From Postechiella marina (GTDB taxonomy: Bacteria; Bacteroidota; Bacteroidia; Flavobacteriales; Flavobacteriaceae): a stretch of 64,000 bases of DNA. The translations under genes and the position numbers were made by a program. Under the pieces are notes generated by a model that was given only the letters and a program-made list of their open reading frames with translations, was not told the origin of the DNA and did not search any database. The DNA lies in assembly GCF_039538365.1 (NCBI RefSeq), contig NZ_BAABCA010000001.1, positions 864,294 to 928,293 of the forward strand, in the 5' to 3' direction. The stretch's first letter is position 1; every line of letters begins with the position of its first letter. Positions 46,801 to 56,054 of the stretch are shown here, piece after piece.

Positions 46801-49800
46801 AACAGAAGATCCTACAATAACAACACAACCTTTAAATTCGCAAACTTTATGTCAAAACGTAACACCTACAAATTTAGAAGTTGCAGTTTCTGGAGGTTTA
46901 GGCTCTACATACAATTACCAATGGTATAGCAACACATCAAACTCCAATATAGGAGGAAGCTTAATAAGCGGAGCAACCAATAATACATACACGCCACCAA
47001 CAAATACAGTAGGCACTTTATACTATTATGCCGAGGTTACGCAACCAGATCCTGGTTGCGGTGTAACCAGTAGTACAGCTGAGGTTATTGTTAACCCTGC
47101 ACCTAATTTTACAACACAGCCTATATCTAATACCTATTGTTTAGGAGATAACTTAAATACATTATCTGTTTCTTACTCTAACGGAGTTGGCTCACCTGCT
47201 TATCAATGGTATTCTAATACAATAAACGACGCTTCAACAGGAACTCCTATTTCTGGTGCTACAACATCAACTTACACCCCGCCATCTACATCAACCGGTA
47301 CAATATATTACTATACTATAATTACATTTTCTGCAGGAGGCTGTACCGAAATCACATCGGATGTGGCAGAAATAACGATTAACCAAACGCCTCGTGTTAG
47401 TGATAAATCTGATATTATTTGTAGCGGAACTGCATTTAATATTAGTCCAGATTTTGCTGGTGGAGATATTGCACCTTCAGGGACATTTTACACATGGCCT
47501 ACCCCCAGTGTTTCTCCTTCGGGTACTATTACTGGAGCATCTAGCCAAACAACAAATGAAACTACAATAAGTCAAACATTAACAAATACAACAACATCGC
47601 CAGCAACCGTAACATATGTAGTTACACCAACTATAGCTAGTTGCACTGGTAATCCGTTTACAGTTACCATTACTGTAAATCCTTCTATTAGCATTGTAGA
47701 AAATACAGTAAATAGCAATTGTTATTCTGCAAATAATGGTTCTATCGATATAACAATAAGTGGAGGTGTCCCATTTTCTTCAGGAAGTCCCTATCAAGTT
47801 TCATGGTCTGGACCAAATGGATATACTAATAATACAGAAGATATTTCAAGTTTAGCTCCCGGAAATTACACGGTTAATATTCAGGATGATGGAGGATGTC
47901 CGTTTACAAAAACCTTTAATATTACAGAACCTGACGAATTGATTTTTAGTGCCATAGATTTTAATCCTGAAACAATTTCATGCTTTAATGTTAATGATGG
48001 AGAAATTGGTATTACCGTAAGTGGCGGAACCACACCTTATCAATACAATTGGACTAAAAACGGATTGCCTTATGCTACAACCGAAGATTTATCTAATCTT
48101 GACGAAGGTATTTATGAAATTACTGTAACCGATGCTAATAGTTGCACGCCTATAACCCAAACCTTTAATATAATAGAGCCAGACTTACTAGATGTAAGCC
48201 TAAACAACCAAGTCAATGTTATTTGTTATGGAGAAGCCACAGGAGAAATTTACATTAATACAAATGGTGGTAGACCAACTGAAACTAGTCCTGGTAATTT
48301 TGATTACAGCTATGCTTGGACAGGTCCTAACGGTTATACCAATAGCACCCAAAACATTACAGGATTAATAGCTGGAACCTATAATGTAACAGTAACAGAC
48401 AAATCGAATTGTACAGATACACTAGAAGTTATTTTAACCGAAACCAATGAGATTTTAATAGATTATACCGCAACAGAAATAGAATGTTATGGAGATAATG
48501 ATGCCTCTATAACTATAAACAATATTTCTGGAGGTAATGCTCCTTATACTATTACTTGGAGTAACTTAGGTTCTGGCGTGTCTCAAACTAATTTATCGCC
48601 AGGCGATTATACCATTACAGTTACAGATAATACCAATTGTCCTAAGTCTGTAACCGTAACAATAGAAGAGCCACCAATATTCGATATAACACCAACTACA
48701 AATAACGTGTCATGCTTTGGAGCAAACGACGGAAGAATTGTTTTAAATTTAGTTGGAGGCATAAACCCTGTGTCGTTAGTTTGGGATGATGATGCTACAG
48801 CAGGTGTAGAAAGAAATAACATTGGACCAGGAAGTTACACGGTAACCATTACAGATGGCACACCTTGCGAAATAACCGAAACATTTGTAATTGCAGAACC
48901 AGCAGCTTTAGCCTTATCTGCAAATACAACCGACGCCTTAAATTGCGATAATGCCAACAGTGGCGCTATAAATCTTATTGTAACTGGAGGTACATTACCT
49001 CTCTCCTATTTATGGTCTAATGGAGAAACTACAGAAAACTTAAGCGCTATACCTCCAGGTAATTATTCTGTGGTAGTTACAGATGCTAATAACTGTGAAA
49101 TAACAGGGAGTTGGAATATAAATAGATTTGAACCATTAGTTGTTAATGTTGATACTTTAACAGATTTTGATTGTGAAACAAAAACTGTAAATCAAACATT
49201 TGAAGCAAAACCAGAAGGTGGTGTACCGCCTTATAACATCAGCTGGTCTAACGGAACTGTTAGTGGAGCAAATGGTGAATTTATGAATACCTCTCAAAAT
49301 GGATTTGTTATTATTGAAGTTGAAGACAGTATGGGATGTACAACAAATTACTCTTATAATGTTGATATTACAACCTTAGGAGATCCTGGTTTTAATATTT
49401 CTTCCAGTACTTATAATAATTTTGGTTTTTATTCAATTCACGATCCTATTCAATTTACAAATACAGCAACAGGAAGCTACACCAATGTGAGTTGGAATTT
49501 TGGTGATGGTCATTTCTCTATAGAAGAAAACCCTGTTCACACCTATACTAACGAAGGTAATTACACCGTAGAACAAACCGTAACCTATCCTTTTGGGTGC
49601 GTTTACACCATGCAAATATTGTTAATTGTTGAAAAAGGATATCGAATTATTATACCCAATGCGTTTACACCCAACGGAGATAATATGAATGAGTATTTTG
49701 TGCCAGAATCTATTGCCTTAAGCGAACTAAGTTTTAATATTTATAATACTTGGGGAGGTTTAATATATTCTGAAGAAGGCGAAACCATAAAAGGTTGGGA

Positions 49801-49915
49801 TGGAAAAATTAAAGATAACCAAACAGAGAATGGTAATTACTATTACACTTTTAGTGGTAAAACATTTTACGGAGAAACAATAACAAGAAAAGGAGCATTT
49901 GTTTCTATTAAGTAA
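43829..49915 (+). CDS. Giant SprB-like surface adhesin with gliding-type C-terminal domain
   Basis: 2028 residues (about 210 kDa). A signal sequence (FFTVLLFSIISLSIFA) leads to six or so PKD-type sandwiches (about 140-690; NWSFGDGGSS at 170, DFGDGNTST at 470). Four Ig-like repeats of about 100 residues follow, marked YQWYSNTSNS (near 830, 930, 1030 and 1125). Six to seven SprB repeats come next (about 1290-1850), each with a CYG-D-like start and GxYxVTVTD near its end. A last PKD (about 1890) precedes the CHU_C/type B domain (about 1940-2028; IPNAFTPNGDNMNEYF, IYNTWGGLIYS), a type IX secretion signal. Length and repeats match mobile surface adhesins of gliding flavobacteria. SprF/PorP follows after 14 nt. 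Confidence 0.93.
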   Translation: MKKNYFFTVLLFSIISLSIFALNKIDTTKSLKTRVIHLALKTKDNSAIFLPPTANISGSTNVCRNDPAPRVTFTGSNGNAPYTFTYTINGGTPNTTTSTFVPVSTSVAGTFVYELISVEDANNDVTTFTNRRVTITVGEPVVDFSFDNDGVCAGTNVNFTSTVTGNAPFTYNWSFGDGGSSARENPTHRFNLLGCNMQTANVTLTVTDANGCTNVVTKPVNVQQKPRLEFQDVDNRFDPFNNCGNNTTDPSYTINVDIENVSSCITSYDVDWGDGSSIETNVTFPATHTYTQLGSFNMDITGRGTNCDNTVTYLIKNSSNPTGSIVNPGNTVNLCTPVNPIEFAIGSWATNPPDTNYSIDYGDGNTENYTQTQLEASTYFDSANPAASQNYPIPHTYTESSCPNSYTVILAITTSCGQTNLTAGPIIILRKPEVSFEDPPTSCVNTPVSFNNTSLDGYSNNCSVNDGYYWDFGDGNTSTTRNPSHTYTSAGTYTVSLYAENSCGVTNTVSKTICIEPQLTAAFTVDANNGCSPLAVQTTNATDLSLSCGTETYLWEVTYTSEFCGTVPGQWNFTGSTDQTSASPSINFITAGSYELQLTTTNSCGTSIATQTIEVKQPPTATIDAIPDFCGTASITPVATINSCAPASETITYSWTFPGGTPATASTLDPGTITYASPGDYQISFSITNNCGTITDTEDFSVNPIPSVTNTNLSQTICSGTDTATVNLTSNIANTSFSWTTNAPSGITGHTSSGTTNVIPAQTIFNSNTTSEDVIYTITPSVGGCAGSSVSLIITVDPAPAFTSQPQPETICLNGPVNTLSVAVNGPGTSSYQWYSNTSNSSTGGTAIASETNATYTPPNNNVGIMYYYNVVSFTSGAGCNEITSNVAQIEVVNGIQIDTQPINTQSICNGGNITSPLTVMHSGGTGSVTYQWYTNTTNSNTGGSIISGATGVDYTPPMFSTSGNFYYYVTISLTGSGCSAVTSNVAQVVVTEDPTITTQPLNSQTLCQNVTPTNLEVAVSGGLGSTYNYQWYSNTSNSNIGGSLISGATNNTYTPPTNTVGTLYYYAEVTQPDPGCGVTSSTAEVIVNPAPNFTTQPISNTYCLGDNLNTLSVSYSNGVGSPAYQWYSNTINDASTGTPISGATTSTYTPPSTSTGTIYYYTIITFSAGGCTEITSDVAEITINQTPRVSDKSDIICSGTAFNISPDFAGGDIAPSGTFYTWPTPSVSPSGTITGASSQTTNETTISQTLTNTTTSPATVTYVVTPTIASCTGNPFTVTITVNPSISIVENTVNSNCYSANNGSIDITISGGVPFSSGSPYQVSWSGPNGYTNNTEDISSLAPGNYTVNIQDDGGCPFTKTFNITEPDELIFSAIDFNPETISCFNVNDGEIGITVSGGTTPYQYNWTKNGLPYATTEDLSNLDEGIYEITVTDANSCTPITQTFNIIEPDLLDVSLNNQVNVICYGEATGEIYINTNGGRPTETSPGNFDYSYAWTGPNGYTNSTQNITGLIAGTYNVTVTDKSNCTDTLEVILTETNEILIDYTATEIECYGDNDASITINNISGGNAPYTITWSNLGSGVSQTNLSPGDYTITVTDNTNCPKSVTVTIEEPPIFDITPTTNNVSCFGANDGRIVLNLVGGINPVSLVWDDDATAGVERNNIGPGSYTVTITDGTPCEITETFVIAEPAALALSANTTDALNCDNANSGAINLIVTGGTLPLSYLWSNGETTENLSAIPPGNYSVVVTDANNCEITGSWNINRFEPLVVNVDTLTDFDCETKTVNQTFEAKPEGGVPPYNISWSNGTVSGANGEFMNTSQNGFVIIEVEDSMGCTTNYSYNVDITTLGDPGFNISSSTYNNFGFYSIHDPIQFTNTATGSYTNVSWNFGDGHFSIEENPVHTYTNEGNYTVEQTVTYPFGCVYTMQILLIVEKGYRIIIPNAFTPNGDNMNEYFVPESIALSELSFNIYNTWGGLIYSEEGETIKGWDGKIKDNQTENGNYYYTFSGKTFYGETITRKGAFVSIK

Positions 49916-49929
49916 CCTAAAGCAGAACG

Positions 49930-50925
49930 ATGAAATTTAAAATTATAATCACACTATTTATTTGTTGTTTTTCTACTTTTGTAAAAGCGCAAGATCCCAT
50001 TTTTTCTCAATACTTTTTAGTTCCAGAAACCATAAACCCCGGTTTTTCTGGTTTTGAAGATGCCACATACTTTGGTATTATGCACCGTACACAATGGCCA
50101 AATCTTAACTTAAAAGTAGAAACCGAATATGCTTTTTTTAATACCTGGGTAGAAAATTTAGGTGGATTGGGATTTAGCATTTTAAATCAGCACGAAAGCA
50201 ATACCAATTACAATCATCTTCAAGGTAATATAAACTACGCCTACCATGTTAAATTAGCTAATGCATGGTATTTTAGACCCGCTGTAGAGCTAGGTTTTGG
50301 TGCCAAATCGTATAATTTTAGGAATCTGGTTCTTTCAGATCAAATAAATATTGGCACAGGCACTATTAACCCTGTTTCCTCAGATGTTTTTGCATTAAAT
50401 GCTAATAGAAATATTATGTTTTTCGATTTTACAGCTGGCTTTGTTTTCGATAAAAAAAACACAAGTAACGATACCGATTTATGGATTGGTGCCACATTTA
50501 AACATTTAAACAGACCAAATATTTCGTTTGTAGAAAATAACAATGTGCCTCTAGATATTTTCTATTCGCTACATGCAAATTATAAATTTCCTTATTATGA
50601 TAGAAACGATTTTCTTTTATCTGCAAATTATATGCAGCAAGGCGAATTTAATAGATTAGATTTAGGAGCAACCATGAAAATAAATAAACTTTTTTTAGGA
50701 GCAATAGCGGTTACAAACCCTGCAAAAAACAACAATAACAGTTATTTCTTAACGTCTGTAAACGGACTTATAGGTGTTGAGTTCGAAAAATTAAGATTCG
50801 GATTCTCTTACGACATAAACACATCAAACATAGGAAGAACAGATGGTGTTTACGAGCTTTCTATAACCTACCTAGCAGGATGTTTAGTTTGTAGAAATCC
50901 TGCAAGACTTGAGCGTAGAAAATAA
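49930..50925 (+). CDS. SprF/PorP-family outer-membrane protein of the type IX system
   Basis: 331 residues. A signal peptide (FICCFSTFVKA) is followed by QDPIFSQYFLVPETINPGFSGF, the family hallmark. The rest is a beta-barrel rich in alternating aromatic strands. SprF proteins are needed for secretion or anchoring of SprB-type adhesins, and each often pairs with the gene just before it. This adhesin-SprF pair is a clean example (14-nt gap). The last residues (CLVCRNPARLERRK) lie after the barrel. Confidence 0.93.
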   Translation: MKFKIIITLFICCFSTFVKAQDPIFSQYFLVPETINPGFSGFEDATYFGIMHRTQWPNLNLKVETEYAFFNTWVENLGGLGFSILNQHESNTNYNHLQGNINYAYHVKLANAWYFRPAVELGFGAKSYNFRNLVLSDQINIGTGTINPVSSDVFALNANRNIMFFDFTAGFVFDKKNTSNDTDLWIGATFKHLNRPNISFVENNNVPLDIFYSLHANYKFPYYDRNDFLLSANYMQQGEFNRLDLGATMKINKLFLGAIAVTNPAKNNNNSYFLTSVNGLIGVEFEKLRFGFSYDINTSNIGRTDGVYELSITYLAGCLVCRNPARLERRK

Positions 50926-52920
50926 TTAGTTTGTTTTTAAAAGTGTTTTAGCAAATTTTGACAACCTCCAATTATGATGCTTAGTTGCCTCTTGTAAATG
51001 CGCTTTACATGCAGTGCCACAAGCTTGTATTTGATTAAGATATTGAAAAGCACTTTGACGAATATCGGCTCCATATTTAGAACTTGTATAATCGGTTAAT
51101 TCATCAAAATATTGTTTTTTGTTTTTAACCTCAAAATCATCAGTAACTAAAGCTAAGGTTAACCAAAGCATTCTCACATTTTTATCGTTAAAACCAATAA
51201 TATGCTTAGTTTTATTTAAGTAAATTATACGATCTTCTGGAAAATTACTCCACAAATTAAACAACATCGTTTCTATAGTTACATAAGAAGCATCATCCAA
51301 AAGTGTCTCAAAACCTTCTTTTAAATGCAAAGGTATTTTAGATACCGTTTGTGCTATAGCTTGACGTAATTTTAGGTTTTTAGAGTTTAATCCATCAAGA
51401 ATAATACGATTATTTATAAGTTCTGGTTTAATATTTAATAAAATTTGAGATTTAATTTTAAAACTATGTGCTATATCAAAATACCTACTATCTTTTATAT
51501 TTGATGTATTTTCTATAGTAGACAACTCTGCTTTAAGTTCCAAAAACGCTTTAATTTCTGTAGATTTTCGTTTTAAATAATCCAAACAAAACTCGTTTTT
51601 AAATGTTTTATTAACAAGCCAAGCCTCAACAAAATCACTTAAATCTATCTTGCTCACCTGCTCTACTTCGGTAATAAAATCTTGAGTAGCTACATTTTTA
51701 TATTTATGTTTAAGTAAATAATTTTTAACCGCAGCTTTAAAAGCTTTATCGCCTACACGATCGCGAAGTATTTCTAAAACCCAAGCTCCTTTTTTATAAA
51801 ATGTTGTGCTACTCGATTTAGGGTTAAGTATTGATGTGCTAGCGCCTGCAAGCTCTTGTGCTAATAGCTCTTTAGTGTAGTCATACAAGGTCCAATAGTA
51901 ATAATTATCTCCAAAAATGTCTTTCTCTGCTAAAAGCGCATAATAGGTTGCAAAACCTTCTTGTAACCAATGGTGCGTGCCAGATGTTTCTGTAACCAAA
52001 TCTCCAAACCATTGATGTGCCAATTCGTGAGCATTTACGTTTACATAATTTTTATCGACAAAAGCTATAGAATCAGTTAAAAAGGCATCAGAAAAAATGG
52101 TTGTACTAGTGTTTTCCATTCCTGCATACAAAAAATCTTTTACAGGTACTTGTTTGTAATTTTGCCAAGGATAAGTCACACCTATTTCGGCTTCTAAGAA
52201 ATCAAACATTTGTTTTGTGTAACGGTAAGTAGGCTCAAATTTTAGAGAATCTTTTGGGTAATAATACATCTCTAAAGGAATGCCACTTTTAGAATAGGCT
52301 GTTTTTTTACTGTATTTACCAATAGCAAAAGCAAGCAAATAACTAGACATTGGTTTTTGCATTTTATATTGCCAATTAATTAAAGTATCGGTTATGTTTT
52401 TATTTGTAAGCTTTCCATTCGCAATTACCTGATAATCTTTACTAAAAGCAATGTTTAAATCGAATATTACTTTTTCGTTCATATCATCAAAACTAGGCAA
52501 CCAATTGCTCGTGTATTTACCTTGGCCTTGTGTCCATACTTGCTTATTACCGCCTTCGTTATTCCAATCAATAAAATACATGGCTTTTTTGGGGTGTGTT
52601 TTCCATGTTATTGTAACCTTATGCTTTGTTCCTGTTTTAAATTTGCTTTTTAAAATAAGTTGCTTTTTATTATAAACAGTTTTAAACCTCTTGCCATTTA
52701 ACGTTGCACAAATAGTATCAATTTTTTTTGCATCAAAATAAATAGAGTCTGTATTTTTTAAAACATCGAATTCGTAAGTTACTTTACCAAAAACAGTATT
52801 ACTTTTTAAATTACCAAAAGTTATATTGGTATTAGCAGTTTTAAAATCTACATATGATGTTTGTTGTGCGAACACAGTTAAATTGATTAATAAAAAGAGA
52901 GTGAATAATGTTTTTTTCAT
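50926..52920 (-). CDS. M1-family zinc aminopeptidase, secreted
   Basis: 664 residues from the ATG at 52920. An upstream in-frame ATG (53004) would bury the signal peptide (LFTLFLLINLTVFAQ) and is rejected. GMENTSTTIF is the exopeptidase motif. His298-Glu-Leu-Ala-His302 with Glu321 gives the HExxH-x18-E zinc site. The C-terminal helical repeats are present and end in KFAKTLL. It trims N-terminal residues from peptides, probably in the periplasm. It is divergent from recG. Confidence 0.95.
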   Translation of the reverse strand: MKKTLFTLFLLINLTVFAQQTSYVDFKTANTNITFGNLKSNTVFGKVTYEFDVLKNTDSIYFDAKKIDTICATLNGKRFKTVYNKKQLILKSKFKTGTKHKVTITWKTHPKKAMYFIDWNNEGGNKQVWTQGQGKYTSNWLPSFDDMNEKVIFDLNIAFSKDYQVIANGKLTNKNITDTLINWQYKMQKPMSSYLLAFAIGKYSKKTAYSKSGIPLEMYYYPKDSLKFEPTYRYTKQMFDFLEAEIGVTYPWQNYKQVPVKDFLYAGMENTSTTIFSDAFLTDSIAFVDKNYVNVNAHELAHQWFGDLVTETSGTHHWLQEGFATYYALLAEKDIFGDNYYYWTLYDYTKELLAQELAGASTSILNPKSSSTTFYKKGAWVLEILRDRVGDKAFKAAVKNYLLKHKYKNVATQDFITEVEQVSKIDLSDFVEAWLVNKTFKNEFCLDYLKRKSTEIKAFLELKAELSTIENTSNIKDSRYFDIAHSFKIKSQILLNIKPELINNRIILDGLNSKNLKLRQAIAQTVSKIPLHLKEGFETLLDDASYVTIETMLFNLWSNFPEDRIIYLNKTKHIIGFNDKNVRMLWLTLALVTDDFEVKNKKQYFDELTDYTSSKYGADIRQSAFQYLNQIQACGTACKAHLQEATKHHNWRLSKFAKTLLKTN

Positions 52921-53027
52921 ATTAAAACTACAACAAGTATTAGACCAAAATACGCTTTTAATAACTATCTTAAAAGTTCGATTATTATAGATTTTCAGAT
53001 TCATAAGAATTAATTAAATTCGCTTTT

Positions 53028-55130
53028 ATGTCTGTTAACCTTCAAACTCCTATAGATTATTTAAAAGGCGTTGGTCCAAACCGTGCCGATTTGCTTCGAA
53101 AGGAATTGGGTATACACACATATCAAGATTTAATTAATTTATTTCCAAACAGATACATTGATAAAACGCGGTATTATAAAATAAAAGAATTACAGCGTAA
53201 CACATCTGAAGTACAAATAGTAGGCAAAATAGTTGGTTTTAAAGAAGTGGCACAAAAGCGAGGAAAACGTCTTGTAGCTACCTTTCAAGATGAAACAGGC
53301 ACTATAGAATTGGTTTGGTTTCGTGGGCAAAAATGGATAAAAGAGAATCTTAAACAAAATTTACCTTACGTTATTTTTGGAAAAATAAACTGGTTTGCTG
53401 GTAAATTTAACATGGCTCATCCCGATATAGAAACTGTAACAGCGCATAAGTCTGGTATAAGTATTGGCATGCAACCTATATATCCATCTACAGAAAAATT
53501 AGCGACACGTGGCATAACAAACCGCATGATAATGAAAATTATGCAGCAAGTGTTTGTAGAATCTAAAGGGCGTTTTGTAGAAACGTTAAACGATAGTTTG
53601 TTAGCCGAGTTAAAATTAATTAATAAAAGTAGTGCACTTTTAAACATACATTTCCCAAAAAATCAAGAACTATTAGCTCGTGCTCAATTTAGGTTAAAAT
53701 TTGAAGAATTATTTTATATTCAGCTACAACTCATACTTAAAAATTTAATTCATAAATCTAAAATAAAAGGGTTTCCTTTTGATAAAGTTGGAGACAACTT
53801 CAATACGTTTTTTAAAGAGCATTTACCCTTCGAATTAACTAATGCACAAAAGCGTGTTTTAAAAGAAATTCGTGCAGATATGGGTAGTAATGCACAAATG
53901 AATAGACTTTTGCAAGGCGATGTAGGTTCTGGAAAAACCATTGTGGGCTTAATGTCAATGTTAATAGCTATTGACAACGGTTTTCAAGCTTGCTTAATGG
54001 CTCCTACTGAAATTTTGTCAGTTCAGCACTATAATGGTTTGCATAACCTTTGTAAAAACTTAAATATCAACATATCAATACTAACAGGTTCAACTAAAAC
54101 TTCAAATAGAAAAGTAATTCATGAGGCTTTAGAAAATGGTGAGTTAGACATATTAATTGGTACGCATGCACTACTAGAAGACAAGGTTAAATTTAAAAAC
54201 TTAGGACTCGCTATTATTGACGAACAGCACCGTTTTGGAGTTGCACAGCGAAGTAAATTATGGAAAAAAAACACGTCGCCTCCACATGTTTTGGTTATGA
54301 CAGCAACACCAATTCCTCGTACTTTAGCCATGTCTGTTTATGGCGATTTAGACATCTCTATAATAGATGAATTACCTCCTGGCAGAAAGGCCATAAAAAC
54401 GGTACATCGATATGATAATAACCGCTTAAAAGTTTTTAAATTTATTAGAGACGAAATAAAATTAGGCAGACAAATTTATATTGTTTATCCGTTAATTAAG
54501 GAAAATGCAACCATGGATTATAAAGATTTAATGGATGGTTACGAAAGTATTTCTAGAGATTTTCCAATGCCAGAATATCAAATATCTATTGTACATGGTA
54601 AAATGAAACCTAATGACAAAGAGTACGAAATGCAACGGTTTATAAAAGGCGAAACCCAAATTATGGTTGCCACAACCGTAATAGAAGTTGGCGTTAACGT
54701 ACCTAACGCATCTGTTATGATTATTGAGAGTGCAGAGCGTTTTGGCCTATCGCAACTACACCAATTACGAGGTCGTGTTGGTCGTGGTGCAGAACAAAGT
54801 TATTGTATTTTAATGACGGGGCATAAATTGAGTAGCGACGGTAAAACACGCTTAGAAACCATGGTAAGAACTAGCGATGGTTTTGAAATAGCAGAAGTAG
54901 ATTTAAGACTTCGCGGACCTGGTGATATTATGGGAACCCAACAAAGCGGTATTTTAAACCTTAAAATAGCCGATATTATTAAGGATAATGATATTTTGCA
55001 ACACGCACGTTATCATGCAAAAAAGGTTTTAAACGAAGACCCTTCGCTATCTAAAACAGAAAATCAAGTTATTTTAAATACGTATAGATCTTTAAGCAAG
55101 TACAAAAATATTTGGAATTATATTAGTTAG
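53028..55130 (+). CDS. recG: ATP-dependent DNA helicase RecG
   Basis: A 700-residue branch-migration helicase that remodels stalled forks and Holliday junctions. The wedge OB domain (about 60-150; FQDETGTIELVWFRGQKW) is followed by Walker A GDVGSGKT (near 300), DEQHRFG (near 397) and QLRGRVGRG in the C-terminal helicase. All expected motifs are intact and the length is normal. Confidence 0.97.
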   Translation: MSVNLQTPIDYLKGVGPNRADLLRKELGIHTYQDLINLFPNRYIDKTRYYKIKELQRNTSEVQIVGKIVGFKEVAQKRGKRLVATFQDETGTIELVWFRGQKWIKENLKQNLPYVIFGKINWFAGKFNMAHPDIETVTAHKSGISIGMQPIYPSTEKLATRGITNRMIMKIMQQVFVESKGRFVETLNDSLLAELKLINKSSALLNIHFPKNQELLARAQFRLKFEELFYIQLQLILKNLIHKSKIKGFPFDKVGDNFNTFFKEHLPFELTNAQKRVLKEIRADMGSNAQMNRLLQGDVGSGKTIVGLMSMLIAIDNGFQACLMAPTEILSVQHYNGLHNLCKNLNINISILTGSTKTSNRKVIHEALENGELDILIGTHALLEDKVKFKNLGLAIIDEQHRFGVAQRSKLWKKNTSPPHVLVMTATPIPRTLAMSVYGDLDISIIDELPPGRKAIKTVHRYDNNRLKVFKFIRDEIKLGRQIYIVYPLIKENATMDYKDLMDGYESISRDFPMPEYQISIVHGKMKPNDKEYEMQRFIKGETQIMVATTVIEVGVNVPNASVMIIESAERFGLSQLHQLRGRVGRGAEQSYCILMTGHKLSSDGKTRLETMVRTSDGFEIAEVDLRLRGPGDIMGTQQSGILNLKIADIIKDNDILQHARYHAKKVLNEDPSLSKTENQVILNTYRSLSKYKNIWNYIS

Positions 55131-55155
55131 AGTAAACTATTAATGAGGTAATAAT

Positions 55156-55163
55156 TACTTTTG
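55156..55163 (+). promoter_or_regulatory. -7 box before the miaE-like gene
   Basis: TACTTTTG fits TAnnTTTG, 15 nt before the ATG. A -33 TTG is not evident. Confidence 0.4.
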
Positions 55164-55178
55164 TAAAAAATTAAAAAC

Positions 55179-55760
55179 ATGTTAGGATTAAAATTAGCTA
55201 CAGACCCTCGCTGGGTAAACATTGTAGAATCGAATATAGAAGAGATTTTAACAGACCATGCATGGTGCGAGCAAAAAGCTGCAACAAATGCTATTACTAT
55301 AATTACACATAACTCTGAACATGAAGATTTAGTAACAGACTTACTATTGCTTGCTCAAGAAGAATTAGAGCATTTTAAAATGGTACACGATATCATAAAA
55401 AAAAGAGGTTATAAGCTTGGCAGAGAGCGCAAAGACAGTTACGTAAACGAATTGTATAAATTTATGAACAAAGGTGGAAGTAGGTTGCAAAGTATGGTAG
55501 ACAGACTCTTATTTTCTGCCATGATTGAAGCTAGAAGCTGCGAGCGTTTTAAACTACTATCTAAAAAAATAAAAGACCCAGAATTATCTAAATTTTATCA
55601 TGATTTAATGATTAGCGAGGCTGGACATTACACTACTTTTATTGGCTTTGCCAGAAAATATGGAAAAGATATAGATGTAGATAAACGCTGGCAGGAGCTT
55701 ATTGATTTTGAAGCTGAAGTGATTCAGAATTACGGTAAATCTGAAACCATTCATGGATAA
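55179..55760 (+). CDS. tRNA-(ms2io6A)-hydroxylase (MiaE-like)
   Basis: A 193-residue ferritin-like diiron protein. Glu and His ligands appear in WCEQKAATNAITII, EELEHFKMVHDI, EARSCERFKLL and SEAGHYTTF. It hydroxylates the isopentenyl side chain of modified A37 in certain tRNAs. Its four-helix bundle and metal ligands are intact. miaB/miaA partners are not in this window. Confidence 0.9.
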   Translation: MLGLKLATDPRWVNIVESNIEEILTDHAWCEQKAATNAITIITHNSEHEDLVTDLLLLAQEELEHFKMVHDIIKKRGYKLGRERKDSYVNELYKFMNKGGSRLQSMVDRLLFSAMIEARSCERFKLLSKKIKDPELSKFYHDLMISEAGHYTTFIGFARKYGKDIDVDKRWQELIDFEAEVIQNYGKSETIHG

Positions 55761-55789
55761 AAGTCCAACCGCGATTAACGATTGGACTT
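55761..55789 (+). terminator. Hairpin after the miaE-like gene
   Basis: AAGTCCAA (55761-55768) pairs with TTGGACTT (55782-55789). The T tract after it is poor, so the function as terminator is moderate. Confidence 0.4.
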
Positions 55790-56000
55790 AAAAACTGATT
55801 GTAATTTGATTGATGACTATTTTGATATTAAAACCAAAAACAATTAATAGTCAACAAATTAAACATTTAAAACATACAACTATGTTATAAATAAGTTAAA
55901 GACATACAGTTTAACATGTCTTAAACTTTAAATATATATTACGCCCTTGTTTTTAATTAAATAAAAATTAATTAACAAGCACATAAAACACCTAGCATTG

Positions 56001-56031
56001 TTTGAATGCTAACTTCAATATTTTATCTTTG
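56001..56031 (+). promoter_or_regulatory. Promoter of pheT
   Basis: TTTG (56001-56004), a 19-nt spacer and TATCTTTG (56024-56031) match the Bacteroidota consensus. The pheT ATG is 23 nt after the -7 box. Confidence 0.75.
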
Positions 56032-56054
56032 CTGCCTTAAATAGCAAATATTAC

